Below, one piece after another: positions 1 through 6,059 of a stretch of DNA of 6,059 bases. The notes under the pieces were generated by a model that ran no database searches, was not told where the DNA came from, and saw only the letters and a program-made list of their open reading frames with translations. The stretch's first letter is position 1, and every line of letters begins with the position of its first letter. Source of the stretch: Acidimicrobiia bacterium (lineage in GTDB: Bacteria > Actinomycetota > Acidimicrobiia > Acidimicrobiales > Acidimicrobilacustridaceae); the NCBI GenBank assembly GCA_016462055.1, contig JAEMTX010000114.1, forward strand, positions 1 to 6,059, given 5' to 3'. Both the position numbers and the translations under genes were made by a program.

Positions 1-48
1 CAAGATGTACAACTGCGTGACACCTGACGACATCTAATAGGCGTCGGT
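1..48. other. region after the Nudix gene, no gene assignable
   Basis: These 48 bases follow the Nudix stop codon. I see no hairpin with a U-run, so no intrinsic terminator can be called. On the plus strand one frame runs open from the edge to tandem stops TAA TAG at 35-40, the kind of ending a convergent gene could have. The readable peptide (KMYNCVTPDDI) is too short to identify, so this remains only a possibility. Confidence 0.3.
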
Positions 49-687
49 TCAGTCCTTCAGGTAGTGCAACAGCGGTATTCCCTGACGCACGAGACGACGC
101 ACGCTTTCATCGACATCGAAGTCATCAAGTTCACGTTCGGTGACCCAGCGAAGTTCACGAGATTCATGGTTGCCGATGGGAACAGAACCGTTGGGAGCGA
201 GGACAAGGAACCGAATGTCGAGATGAAGGTGAGGTGGTTCGTTCGGAGGCCGGACCTCGTGAATATCAAGATCGAATGCGGGGCGCACAACTCGGAGTCC
301 TTCTATACCTGTCTCTTCCTGTGCCTCCCGCAGTGCAGAAGCGGCGAGGTTTGCATTGCCATCGACGTGTCCACCTGGCTGCAACCACTTCTGCAACTTT
401 GTGTGGAACAAAAGGATGAACCGCTCGGTTCCTTCCTCGACGACGAGTGCAGAACCGGTGAAATGTGCTTCAGGGCAAGTGCGGAAAAGTGCATCGCTAT
501 GGGCGCGTGCAAAATCGCCCATTCGTTGTGCGATGGCAAGCTGTGAGGGATCTTGGGTGTCGTGATGATCGAGGCAATCGATAAGGATCGAGAGATCCTC
601 GGAAGGGGCCAAACCTTCGTCGGAAACGATGATCGGAGACGCCAAAGTTGGTCGCGGATCAACCTCGCTACTTTCTGATCGCTCCAT
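49..687 (-). CDS. Nudix hydrolase, last gene of the arg cluster
   Basis: A 212-residue protein with a Nudix fold domain, expected to hydrolyse a nucleoside diphosphate linked to another group; the substrate cannot be told from sequence. The Nudix box spans about residues 106-128 and ends in REAQEETGI, so the Arg-Glu and metal-binding Glu-Glu pair (R120, E121, E124, E125) are intact. The usual first Glu of GX5EX7REUXEEXGU is not acidic: the aligned residue is Ala112, next to Asn111. Before the box, KLQKWLQPGGH (about 97-107) resembles the actinobacterial Nudix group that has an added N-terminal helical region, here about residues 30-75. The first 30 residues look variable and unstructured. The ATG lies 6 bp after the argH stop, with GGAG 10 bases upstream inside the end of argH, so it is probably co-transcribed with the arginine genes. 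A link to arginine metabolism is unproven. The domain call is firm, the function is not. Confidence 0.9.
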   Translation of the reverse strand: MERSESSEVDPRPTLASPIIVSDEGLAPSEDLSILIDCLDHHDTQDPSQLAIAQRMGDFARAHSDALFRTCPEAHFTGSALVVEEGTERFILLFHTKLQKWLQPGGHVDGNANLAASALREAQEETGIEGLRVVRPAFDLDIHEVRPPNEPPHLHLDIRFLVLAPNGSVPIGNHESRELRWVTERELDDFDVDESVRRLVRQGIPLLHYLKD

Positions 688-693
688 CGGGAA

Positions 694-2070
694 TTAGCTC
701 CGAGCCTGGTCGGCGACGACTCTCGCGCTGAAGGCCTTGAGTTGTTCGGCAACGGGTGCGGGGCCGCCGCCGCCTGGAGTTGTCCGCCGTGTCACCGCAA
801 CACCGGGGTCGACGAGGAACACGGCGTCGGGACCAAGCTCATCCGACGCAACGACAAGTTCACGGAGCGCAATACCTTCATCGAGACTTCTGCGAACTAG
901 GGCGCCGACGATTGCATGAGCATCTCGGAAGGGCGTGCCGTTCACGACCAACCATTCGGCGAGATCGGTTGCCGCAGCAGTTGGCGCGTTCGCAGCAGCA
1001 GTCATCGCGTCGAAGTGGAACGTCGACGAGGCCAACAACCCGGTCATTGCGCCAAGAGCAAGAACAACGGTGTCGAGCGAATCGAACAGTGGTTCTTTGT
1101 CTTCCTGCAAGTCTCTGTTGTACGCCAACGGAAGGGCCTTCAACGTTGCGAGAAGACCGGTCAGATTTCCGATGAGTCGCCCAGTCTTGCCACGCGTAAG
1201 TTCCGCAATATCGGGATTCTTTTTCTGGGGAAGCATCGATGACCCCGTGGAATAGGCATCGGCGAGGCCAAGGAATCCGAACTCGTCGGTTGACCAGAGG
1301 ATGATTTCCTCAGCGAGCCGCGACAAGTGCACCCCGAGCAGCGCGAGCACGAAAAGCGACTCAGCTACAAAGTCACGATCACTCACCGCGTCGAGCGAGT
1401 TGTTGAACACTCCGGCAAACCCAAGATCAACTGCCGTGGCGGCCGGGTCAAGAGGTAATGAAGACCCGGCAAGCGCGCCGGCGCCAAGCGGGGAAACATC
1501 GAGCCGCGTACGCGCGTCGATGAGCCGATCGATATCGCGAGCGAATGACCAACCATGTGCCAATAGGTGATGGGCAAGCAGTACTGGTTGTGCCCGCTGC
1601 ATATGGGTGTAACCAGGAAGAGAAGCGTCTCCGACTTCACCAGCCCGATCGAGCAGTACCTGTTGAAGGTCCAGAACCTTCGCGATAACTGTTCCGATTT
1701 CGCGTTTGGTGAAGAGCCGAAGGTCAGTTGCCACCTGATCGTTTCGACTCCGACCGGTGTGGATTTTCGCTCCCGCTGATCCGGCCAGTTCGGTGACGCG
1801 ACGTTCTACTGCGGTATGAATATCTTCGTCGGAGGCCACGAACAGAAACGAGCCGTCGGCAAGTTCCTTCTCGACTCCGTCGAGGGCAGACAGAACTGAT
1901 TTTCCCTCTTCATCAGAGAGGATTCCGGCACGGACAAGCCCACGCACGTGCGCGCGAGAGCCTGTGAGGTCATCAGCAGCCAACCGAGAGTCGAAAGGAA
2001 GACTTGCGGTAAATGCCATCAGTTCCTCAGCTGGTCCGCCTTCGAACCGGCCGTGCCAGAGAGTGCTCAT
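694..2070 (-). CDS. argH: argininosuccinate lyase (ArgH)
   Basis: Last step of arginine synthesis: cytoplasmic cleavage of argininosuccinate to arginine and fumarate, normally by a homotetramer. The 458 residues match the usual bacterial length. Visible family landmarks are the N-terminal LWHGRFEGG (4-12), HTGRSRNDQ (104-112), the TH-MQRAQP segment (155-161), the flexible signature loop GSSMLPQKKNP (276-286) with its catalytic Ser region, and YNRDLQEDKEP (317-327). The tail TPGGGGPAPVAEQL is typical of actinobacterial ArgH. The signature loop reads SSML where the consensus has Met at the second of those last two positions (usually SSLM or SSIM). The ATG is 6 bp past the argG stop, with GGAAAG 9 bases upstream overlapping the end of argG, so translation is probably coupled. 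It ends with TAA, 6 bp before the Nudix gene. Identification is secure; related lyases such as fumarase, adenylosuccinate lyase or aspartase lack this motif set. Confidence 0.97.
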   Translation of the reverse strand: MSTLWHGRFEGGPAEELMAFTASLPFDSRLAADDLTGSRAHVRGLVRAGILSDEEGKSVLSALDGVEKELADGSFLFVASDEDIHTAVERRVTELAGSAGAKIHTGRSRNDQVATDLRLFTKREIGTVIAKVLDLQQVLLDRAGEVGDASLPGYTHMQRAQPVLLAHHLLAHGWSFARDIDRLIDARTRLDVSPLGAGALAGSSLPLDPAATAVDLGFAGVFNNSLDAVSDRDFVAESLFVLALLGVHLSRLAEEIILWSTDEFGFLGLADAYSTGSSMLPQKKNPDIAELTRGKTGRLIGNLTGLLATLKALPLAYNRDLQEDKEPLFDSLDTVVLALGAMTGLLASSTFHFDAMTAAANAPTAAATDLAEWLVVNGTPFRDAHAIVGALVRRSLDEGIALRELVVASDELGPDAVFLVDPGVAVTRRTTPGGGGPAPVAEQLKAFSARVVADQARS

Positions 2071-2076
2071 GTGTGG

Positions 2077-3276
2077 TTACTTTCCGTCGGTGGCGGTCGA
2101 CTGTCGAGCCGCCCAAGTTTGAATGCCAAGTCCCCAAAGCTTTACGAAGCCTTCGGAATCAGCGTGGTTAAACGTGTCTTCCGCGTCGTAGGTTGCCAAT
2201 CCGTAGTCGTAGAGGCTCCACGGGCTCCGACGGCCAACCACATAGCAACGACCCGGCTCGAGGCGGAGTCGAACCTCACCTGTGACGTATTGCTGCGTCG
2301 ACTCAACAAACGCATCGAGTGCATTCTTGAGTGGCGAATACCACATTCCGTCATAGACAAGATCGGCGTAACGACCCTCAAGTCGTTGCTTCTCATGCAT
2401 GACGTCGCGCTCAAGGCACAACGATTCGAGATCTTGATGAGCGAGGATGAGCGCAAGCGCAGCGGGCGCCTCATAAGTTTCGCGACTCTTAATGCCAACG
2501 CGACGATTTTCGACCATGTCGAGCCGGCCCCAACCATAGGAACCAACAATGTCGTTCATCTCAACGATCAGCGCAGCGAGCGAGCGAGCGTTGCCATCGA
2601 TTGAGACCGGAATGCCTTTTTCGAAACCGATGACGACTTCCCGAGCTTCTGACGCCTTCACCGTTGTCATGGACCACACGCCCTCTGGCGGACGCGACCA
2701 CGGATCTTCCATCTCTCCACATTCAATGGCGCGTCCATAGAGATTGTCGTCGATTGAGTAGAGCTTCTCTTTCGTCGCAAGAACAGGGATGTTGTGCTTC
2801 TCGGCGTAGTCGATCGACATCTCACGGGTCATTCCCCAGTTGCGAACCGGAGCGAGAATTTCGAGATCGGGGGCAAGGGCCCGCGTAGCAACTTCGAAGC
2901 GGACCTGGTCGTTGCCCTTGCCGGTGCATCCGTGCGCCACCGCGTCAGCGCCATGAAGCCGAGCTGCTTCCACCAGGTGCTTCACGATGACTGGTCGTGA
3001 AAGTGCCGAAACAAGTGGATATTTGCCTTCGTAAAGCGCATTGGCCTTTAGCGAAGGAGCGAGAAACTCATCGGCAAACTCTTCCTGACAATCGACGACG
3101 ATCGCTTCGATCGCGCCAGCTGCGAAGGCCTTGGCTTGAAGACCTTCCCAGTCGCCCTCTTGACCAAGGTTGCACGCAACGGTGACCACCTCAACGCCAT
3201 AGTTTTCGATCATCCATCGCACAGCGACCGACGTATCGAGACCGCCGCTGTATGCCAACACCACTCGTTGTGCCAT
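2077..3276 (-). CDS. argG: argininosuccinate synthase (ArgG)
   Basis: Condenses citrulline and aspartate with ATP to give argininosuccinate, AMP and pyrophosphate in the cytoplasm; homotetramer in known members. The 399 residues fit the common bacterial class of about 400. The ATP-binding PP-loop AYSGGLDTS is at 8-16 and the second family signature, CTGKGNDQVRF, at 117-127. SIDDNLYGR (174-182) and the C-terminal RSPWSLYD region are also as expected. I place the start at the ATG at 3276, because MAQRVVLAYSGG is the normal N-terminus and AAGGA lies 6 bases upstream. An in-frame TTG at 3321 would add 15 residues not seen in the family and reach into argR. The gene follows argR after 41 bp, the only sizeable gap in the operon here, and is followed by argH after 6 bp. 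A short CGCT tandem repeat (four units) lies around residues 229-234. Confidence 0.97.
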   Translation of the reverse strand: MAQRVVLAYSGGLDTSVAVRWMIENYGVEVVTVACNLGQEGDWEGLQAKAFAAGAIEAIVVDCQEEFADEFLAPSLKANALYEGKYPLVSALSRPVIVKHLVEAARLHGADAVAHGCTGKGNDQVRFEVATRALAPDLEILAPVRNWGMTREMSIDYAEKHNIPVLATKEKLYSIDDNLYGRAIECGEMEDPWSRPPEGVWSMTTVKASEAREVVIGFEKGIPVSIDGNARSLAALIVEMNDIVGSYGWGRLDMVENRRVGIKSRETYEAPAALALILAHQDLESLCLERDVMHEKQRLEGRYADLVYDGMWYSPLKNALDAFVESTQQYVTGEVRLRLEPGRCYVVGRRSPWSLYDYGLATYDAEDTFNHADSEGFVKLWGLGIQTWAARQSTATDGK

Positions 3277-3282
3277 TGCTCT

Positions 3283-3287
3283 TCCTT
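3283..3287 (-). promoter_or_regulatory. argG ribosome binding site, decides start
   Basis: AAGGA, within the longer purine run GAAGGAAG, stands 6 bases before the ATG at 3276. It is the strongest Shine-Dalgarno match in the window. It fits the one gene that is not closely coupled to its upstream neighbour, and it argues against the TTG at 3321. Confidence 0.8.
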
Positions 3288-3311
3288 CGTTGAATCGACT
3301 GTGACTAAGAA

Positions 3312-3328
3312 CTGGTCTCAAAGACCAG
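3312..3328 (-). repeat. perfect 7-bp hairpin across the argR stop codon
   Basis: An inverted repeat with 7-bp arms (CTGGTCT and AGACCAG) and a 3-base loop. In the transcript the left arm is the last argR codons, the stop codon begins in the loop, and the right arm lies just downstream. A TTCTT stretch follows rather than a real U-run, so it is at best a weak terminator. It could also act as an RNA processing or stability element between argR and argG. The repeat is seen directly; any function is inference. Confidence 0.5.
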
Positions 3329-3806
3329 CAAGATCAGAAAGCTGTGCTGCGACCGTGGAACCACCAATTTCCGACGCCACCACGATCAGGATGGTGTCGT
3401 CGCCGGCAACAGTTCCAAGAATTCCGGCCAGACCAGAACGATCGAGAGCCGAAGCGACCACATGAGCGGAGCCGGGTGGAGTGCGGATGACCACAAGGTT
3501 GTCTGAAGTCGCGACTTCAACGACCCAATCGCCAAAAACACGGCGAAGGTGATCTTCAGGAGCTCGTTGCTCTTTCGGTAATGCGGGAATGGCATAGGCC
3601 GACTCGCCACCAGGCATTCGCACTTTGATGGCGCCGAGGTCCTCGAGATCGCGAGACACCGTTGCCTGCGTCGCAAGCACGCCTTCACTCGCGAGTAACT
3701 CGACAAGCGCTAACTGGTTGGCAACCACCTGTGACTCGATAAGTCGGGCCACCAAATGCTGGCGCTGCGTCTTTCCCAATTTCGACGGTTCTTTGATATC
3801 AGTCAT
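3318..3806 (-). CDS. argR: arginine repressor (ArgR)
   Basis: Arginine-responsive transcriptional regulator; family members form hexamers that bind ARG boxes when loaded with arginine and repress biosynthesis. With the chosen ATG it has 162 residues, normal for the family. The N-terminal winged helix-turn-helix includes KTQRQHLVARLI (12-23) and ATQATVSRDLEDLG (45-58), the recognition-helix motif of ArgR. The C-terminal oligomerisation and arginine-binding domain carries GTVAGDDTILIV (131-142), where the paired Asp136-Asp137 contact arginine. The ATG at 3806 overlaps the argF stop as ATGA and has GGAG 5 bases upstream. A GTG at 3872 would add 22 residues encoded inside argF and is unlikely. 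Its place between argF and argG is typical of actinobacterial arg operons and implies that it controls its own operon. A perfect hairpin spans its stop codon. Confidence 0.96.
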   Translation of the reverse strand: MTDIKEPSKLGKTQRQHLVARLIESQVVANQLALVELLASEGVLATQATVSRDLEDLGAIKVRMPGGESAYAIPALPKEQRAPEDHLRRVFGDWVVEVATSDNLVVIRTPPGSAHVVASALDRSGLAGILGTVAGDDTILIVVASEIGGSTVAAQLSDLAGL

Positions 3807-4702
3807 CGTTGCTCCATCAGCCAGACCAACGCGCCTCGTGCGGCGTGCATCCGGTTTTCGGCTTGGGGCCACACTCGGCTCTGCGGCCCTTCAAGAACCT
3901 CAGAAGAGACTTCCTCTCCCCTGTGTGCCGGCAGACAATGCATAAAGATTGCATCGGCAGCAGCGTTCGCCATCATTGCGTTGTTCACGGTGAATCCAGC
4001 GAATGCGGCTCTGCGCTGATCGGCCTCAGACTCTTGCCCCATCGATGCCCAGACATCGGTATAGACGACGCTTGCGCCAGCCACAGCAGCCAATGGATCG
4101 TTAGTGGTCTGGAGAGCGGCGCCCGTCGCAATAATCCGAGCAACATCGCTCTCTGAAAGTTCGTAACCGACCGGAGTGGCCACCTGAACGGTCATGCCCA
4201 GCATGCCGGCACCAATGGCCAAGCTTCGAGCGACATTGTTGCCGTCGCCGACATACGCGATGGTCCGTTGGCCAAGCGCGCTGATGTCGCCAAACTCATC
4301 AGCGATCGTCAGTAGATCGGCGAGGGCCTGCAGCGGATGAGCTTCATCGGAAAGCATGTTCACTATGGGAACAGAACTGACTTGCGTCATTCGTTCGAGT
4401 TTCGAATGTTCGAAGACCCGTGCACCGATCGCTGCGTGATAGCAGCACAACGTCCGGGTCACGTCTTCGACGCTCTCGCGTGTGTCGAGACCGACTTCGT
4501 CGGGCCTGATTGTGAGCGGATGGCCACCGAGTTGAACGACAGCCATCTCCATTGAATTGCGGGTACGGGCCGAGGGCTTCTCGAAGAGCAACGCCATACC
4601 AAGTCCGTCAAGACTTCTCGGAACAGTCGCGGCCCGGCTCAGGTCGAGCATGTCGACCAGTTCGGTCGTGGAGAGGTCGTCGACCTCGAGTAAATGTCTC
4701 AT
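3803..4702 (-). CDS. argF: anabolic ornithine carbamoyltransferase (ArgF)
   Basis: Transfers the carbamoyl group from carbamoyl phosphate to ornithine, giving citrulline. It has 299 residues, slightly short of the usual 305-335 because the N-terminus is compact (MRHLLEVDDLS). The carbamoyl-phosphate site is FEKPSARTR (40-48); the usual S-T-R-T-R has Ala at the second position here. HPLQALADL (122-130) is the second substrate motif and GDGNN is at 152-156. The ornithine-binding SMG loop (220-222, in WASMGQE) and HCLPAHRG (255-262) separate it from aspartate carbamoyltransferase, and its place in an arg operon supports the anabolic enzyme over a catabolic or putrescine-type one. The start overlaps the argD stop as ATGA, with AAGG 7 bases upstream, and its own stop overlaps argR the same way. 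Identification is secure. Confidence 0.96.
   Translation of the reverse strand: MRHLLEVDDLSTTELVDMLDLSRAATVPRSLDGLGMALLFEKPSARTRNSMEMAVVQLGGHPLTIRPDEVGLDTRESVEDVTRTLCCYHAAIGARVFEHSKLERMTQVSSVPIVNMLSDEAHPLQALADLLTIADEFGDISALGQRTIAYVGDGNNVARSLAIGAGMLGMTVQVATPVGYELSESDVARIIATGAALQTTNDPLAAVAGASVVYTDVWASMGQESEADQRRAAFAGFTVNNAMMANAAADAIFMHCLPAHRGEEVSSEVLEGPQSRVWPQAENRMHAARGALVWLMEQR
3812..3815 (-). promoter_or_regulatory. argR ribosome binding site, decides start
   Basis: GGAG followed by a 5-base spacer (CAACG) and the ATG at 3806. With the ATGA overlap with argF, it supports this start over the upstream GTG at 3872. Confidence 0.75.
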
Positions 4703-5907
4703 GACTTCGCCTTGGTGAGGTGAGTGGCAAGAACGGCCGACAGAAGATCAACCGCTTGCAGGATTTCAGATTCAGAAACGATGAGTGGCGGAGCAAACCG
4801 CAATGCGGTAGGCGAAACCGCATTAACGATCAGTCCCCTGCTCAGGAGATCGGCTGCCACCGCTTTGGAATCGATACCTTCGGCAAGCTCGGCAGCCAGC
4901 AACAACCCGAGTCCGCGGACTTCGACCACACCATCAATGATTTCGAGCGAATGCCGCAATTGAGCGCCAGCCTGTTCAGCGAGTTGTGGTGCGTTGATCC
5001 GTTCAAGGATCGCGAGGGTTGCCCGAGCGGCCGACGCAGCAAGCGGTTGGCCTCCGTAGGTCGTGCCGTGATCACCAGGTTGAAAAACCGCAGCGACATC
5101 CTTCTTCGCCCAACACGCACCAATAGGCATTCCGTTGCCGAGTGCTTTTGCCATGGTGACAACATCGGGTTCGACACCAAAGTGCTGGAAACCGAACCAC
5201 TCGCCGGTCCGACCGAGGCCGGTCTGGATTTCATCGACGATCATGAGGAGACCGAGTTCATCGCAGAGTCTCCGCACACCTTCGAAGTACTGAGCAGTGG
5301 CCGGATTCACCCCGCCTTCGCCTTGAATCGGTTCGAGCAAAACTGCGGCGATACTTGGATCGATTGCCGCTTCGAGCGCCTCGAGATCGTTCCATGCAAC
5401 GTGATGGAAACCTTCAGGCAGCGGTTGAAACCCCTCCCACTTCGCGGGCTGACCAGTGGCATGAAGAGCACCAAGGGTGCGTCCATGGAACGAGCCGTAC
5501 GCGCTGACGACTCCGTAACGACCGTGTCCGCCCCATTTGCGCGCAAGTTTGATGGCGCATTCGATGGCTTCTGCTCCGGAGTTCGTGAAGAAAATCTGTC
5601 CGCCACCACCGAGCAGTCGATCGAGGGTTATCGCGACTTCTGTACCGGGCACGCTGCCGTAGAGATTTGAAACGTGGACCAGGGTCCGCGCTTGTTCTGC
5701 GATCGCCTCGGCAATTTCCGGGTTCGCGTGTCCTACGCCAACAACAGCAATACCGGCCAGGAAATCGAGATACTCATTTCCGTCTTCGTCCCAAAGCCGG
5801 CACCCTTCGCCCCGAACCATCCGCACGGATGGAGCGCCGTAAGTGGGCATGAATGGGCAGTGATCGAGACCAGCTGGCGCATGCATTGCTTCTGAGTGAA
5901 CGCTCAT
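4699..5907 (-). CDS. argD: acetylornithine aminotransferase (ArgD)
   Basis: PLP-dependent class III aminotransferase that converts N-acetylglutamate semialdehyde and glutamate to N-acetylornithine and 2-oxoglutarate. In many bacteria the same enzyme also serves as the succinyl-diaminopimelate aminotransferase of lysine synthesis; that is possible here but not shown. The 402 residues fit the family. Seen in order are DGNEYLDFLAGIAV (42-55), NSGAEA (109-114), SFHGRT (139-144), VDEIQTGLGRTG (224-235) with the PLP-contacting Asp225, the Schiff-base lysine Lys254 in MAKALGNG, and HGTTYGGQP (280-288), where GGNP is more usual. The ATG overlaps the argB stop as ATGA, with AGAGG 7 bases upstream, which favours it over the in-frame Met8. 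The stop overlaps argF by 4 bp. Operon position between argB and argF rules out most other class III aminotransferase roles. Confidence 0.96.
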   Translation of the reverse strand: MSVHSEAMHAPAGLDHCPFMPTYGAPSVRMVRGEGCRLWDEDGNEYLDFLAGIAVVGVGHANPEIAEAIAEQARTLVHVSNLYGSVPGTEVAITLDRLLGGGGQIFFTNSGAEAIECAIKLARKWGGHGRYGVVSAYGSFHGRTLGALHATGQPAKWEGFQPLPEGFHHVAWNDLEALEAAIDPSIAAVLLEPIQGEGGVNPATAQYFEGVRRLCDELGLLMIVDEIQTGLGRTGEWFGFQHFGVEPDVVTMAKALGNGMPIGACWAKKDVAAVFQPGDHGTTYGGQPLAASAARATLAILERINAPQLAEQAGAQLRHSLEIIDGVVEVRGLGLLLAAELAEGIDSKAVAADLLSRGLIVNAVSPTALRFAPPLIVSESEILQAVDLLSAVLATHLTKAKS

Positions 5908-6059
5908 TTGACGGCCTCTGATGTGATCATCGTGCCAACGCCCGCTTTGGTGAACAGTTCAAGAAGCACGACATGCGGAACTCTTCCGTCGAGCATGTGC
6001 GCAGCAGGAACTCCGGCGTTGATCGCTTCGAGACAAGCTTCAACTTTCGGGATCATTCC
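5904..6059 (-). CDS. argB: acetylglutamate kinase (ArgB), C-terminal part
   Basis: The 5' part lies beyond the right edge of the window. The last 51 residues are open from the edge to a TGA that overlaps the argD start as ATGA. The peptide begins GMIPKVEACLEAINAG and continues with MLDGRVPHVVLLELFTKAG, ending GTMITSEAVK. This is the standard C-terminus of N-acetylglutamate kinase: the GMIPK motif, where the Lys contacts ATP and stabilises the transition state, and the DGR-PH-LLELFT segment. The enzyme phosphorylates N-acetylglutamate in the second step of arginine synthesis and is usually the step inhibited by arginine. Whether this one has the N-terminal helix associated with arginine inhibition cannot be seen here. 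Confidence 0.95.
   Translation of the reverse strand, partial: GMIPKVEACLEAINAGVPAAHMLDGRVPHVVLLELFTKAGVGTMITSEAVK

Noticed and set aside
24..52. Possible terminator hairpin after the Nudix gene
   Set aside because: The arms CTGACGAC and GTCG-TCAG pair only with a 2-base bulge and a long loop, and no U-run follows.
64..546. A 160-codon plus-strand frame opposite the Nudix gene
   Set aside because: The minus strand encodes a clear Nudix domain here; the plus-strand translation is Cys-rich and without family features.
1948..2604. A 218-codon plus-strand frame opposite the start of argH and the 3' part of argG
   Set aside because: It spans two real genes on the other strand, has no recognisable motif and no convincing ribosome site, so I treat it as a shadow.
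3285..3310. Possible ARG box in the argR-argG gap
   Set aside because: Only one half-site (TGAAT at 3291-3295) is present; no matching ATTCA follows at the right distance, so no operator is called.
3277..3321. Longer argG form starting at TTG 3321
   Set aside because: The extra 15 residues precede the normal MAQRVVLAYSGG start, and the strong AAGGA site serves the ATG at 3276.
3318..3872. Longer argR form starting at GTG 3872
   Set aside because: It would overlap argF by about 70 bp with an Arg-rich extension not seen in the family. The ATG at 3806 has an ATGA overlap and a GGAG site.
4720..5670. A 316-codon open frame on the plus strand opposite argD
   Set aside because: It lies wholly antisense to a well-supported argD, its translation shows no recognisable domain, and such long shadow frames are common opposite genes of this composition.

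Overview
The window is a stretch of the arginine biosynthesis operon, read entirely from the minus strand. In transcription order it holds the 3' end of argB, then argD, argF, argR, argG, argH and a Nudix hydrolase gene. The order B-D-F-R-G-H, with the ArgR repressor between argF and argG, is the one known from Actinobacteria such as Mycobacterium. The proteins also look actinobacterial, for example the TPGGGGPAPVAEQL tail of ArgH. Base composition, by eye somewhat over 50% GC, is modest for that phylum. An uncultured or aquatic actinobacterium, possibly of the Acidimicrobiia, is plausible, but that placement is inference.

Layout from right to left: argB C-terminus (5904-6059), argD (4699-5907), argF (3803-4702), argR (3318-3806), argG (2077-3276), argH (694-2070), Nudix hydrolase (49-687), then 48 bases with no assignable gene. 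The first four genes are joined by three ATGA overlaps of 4 bp. argR and argG are separated by 41 bp, the widest gap within the cluster. argG-argH and argH-Nudix are each separated by 6 bp. This spacing suggests one transcript with translational coupling.

The enzymes cover ornithine and arginine synthesis. ArgB phosphorylates N-acetylglutamate and ArgD makes N-acetylornithine. ArgF carbamoylates ornithine to citrulline, ArgG makes argininosuccinate, and ArgH releases arginine and fumarate. ArgR senses arginine and should repress the operon. Its main operator and the promoter are expected upstream of argC, outside the window, and I see no convincing ARG box inside it.

I found no RNA gene, mobile element, CRISPR array or obviously new system; most of the window is ordinary core metabolism. 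The points worth a second look are the Nudix gene attached to the operon and its altered Nudix box, a perfect hairpin across the argR stop codon, and small departures from family signature motifs in ArgF and ArgH.
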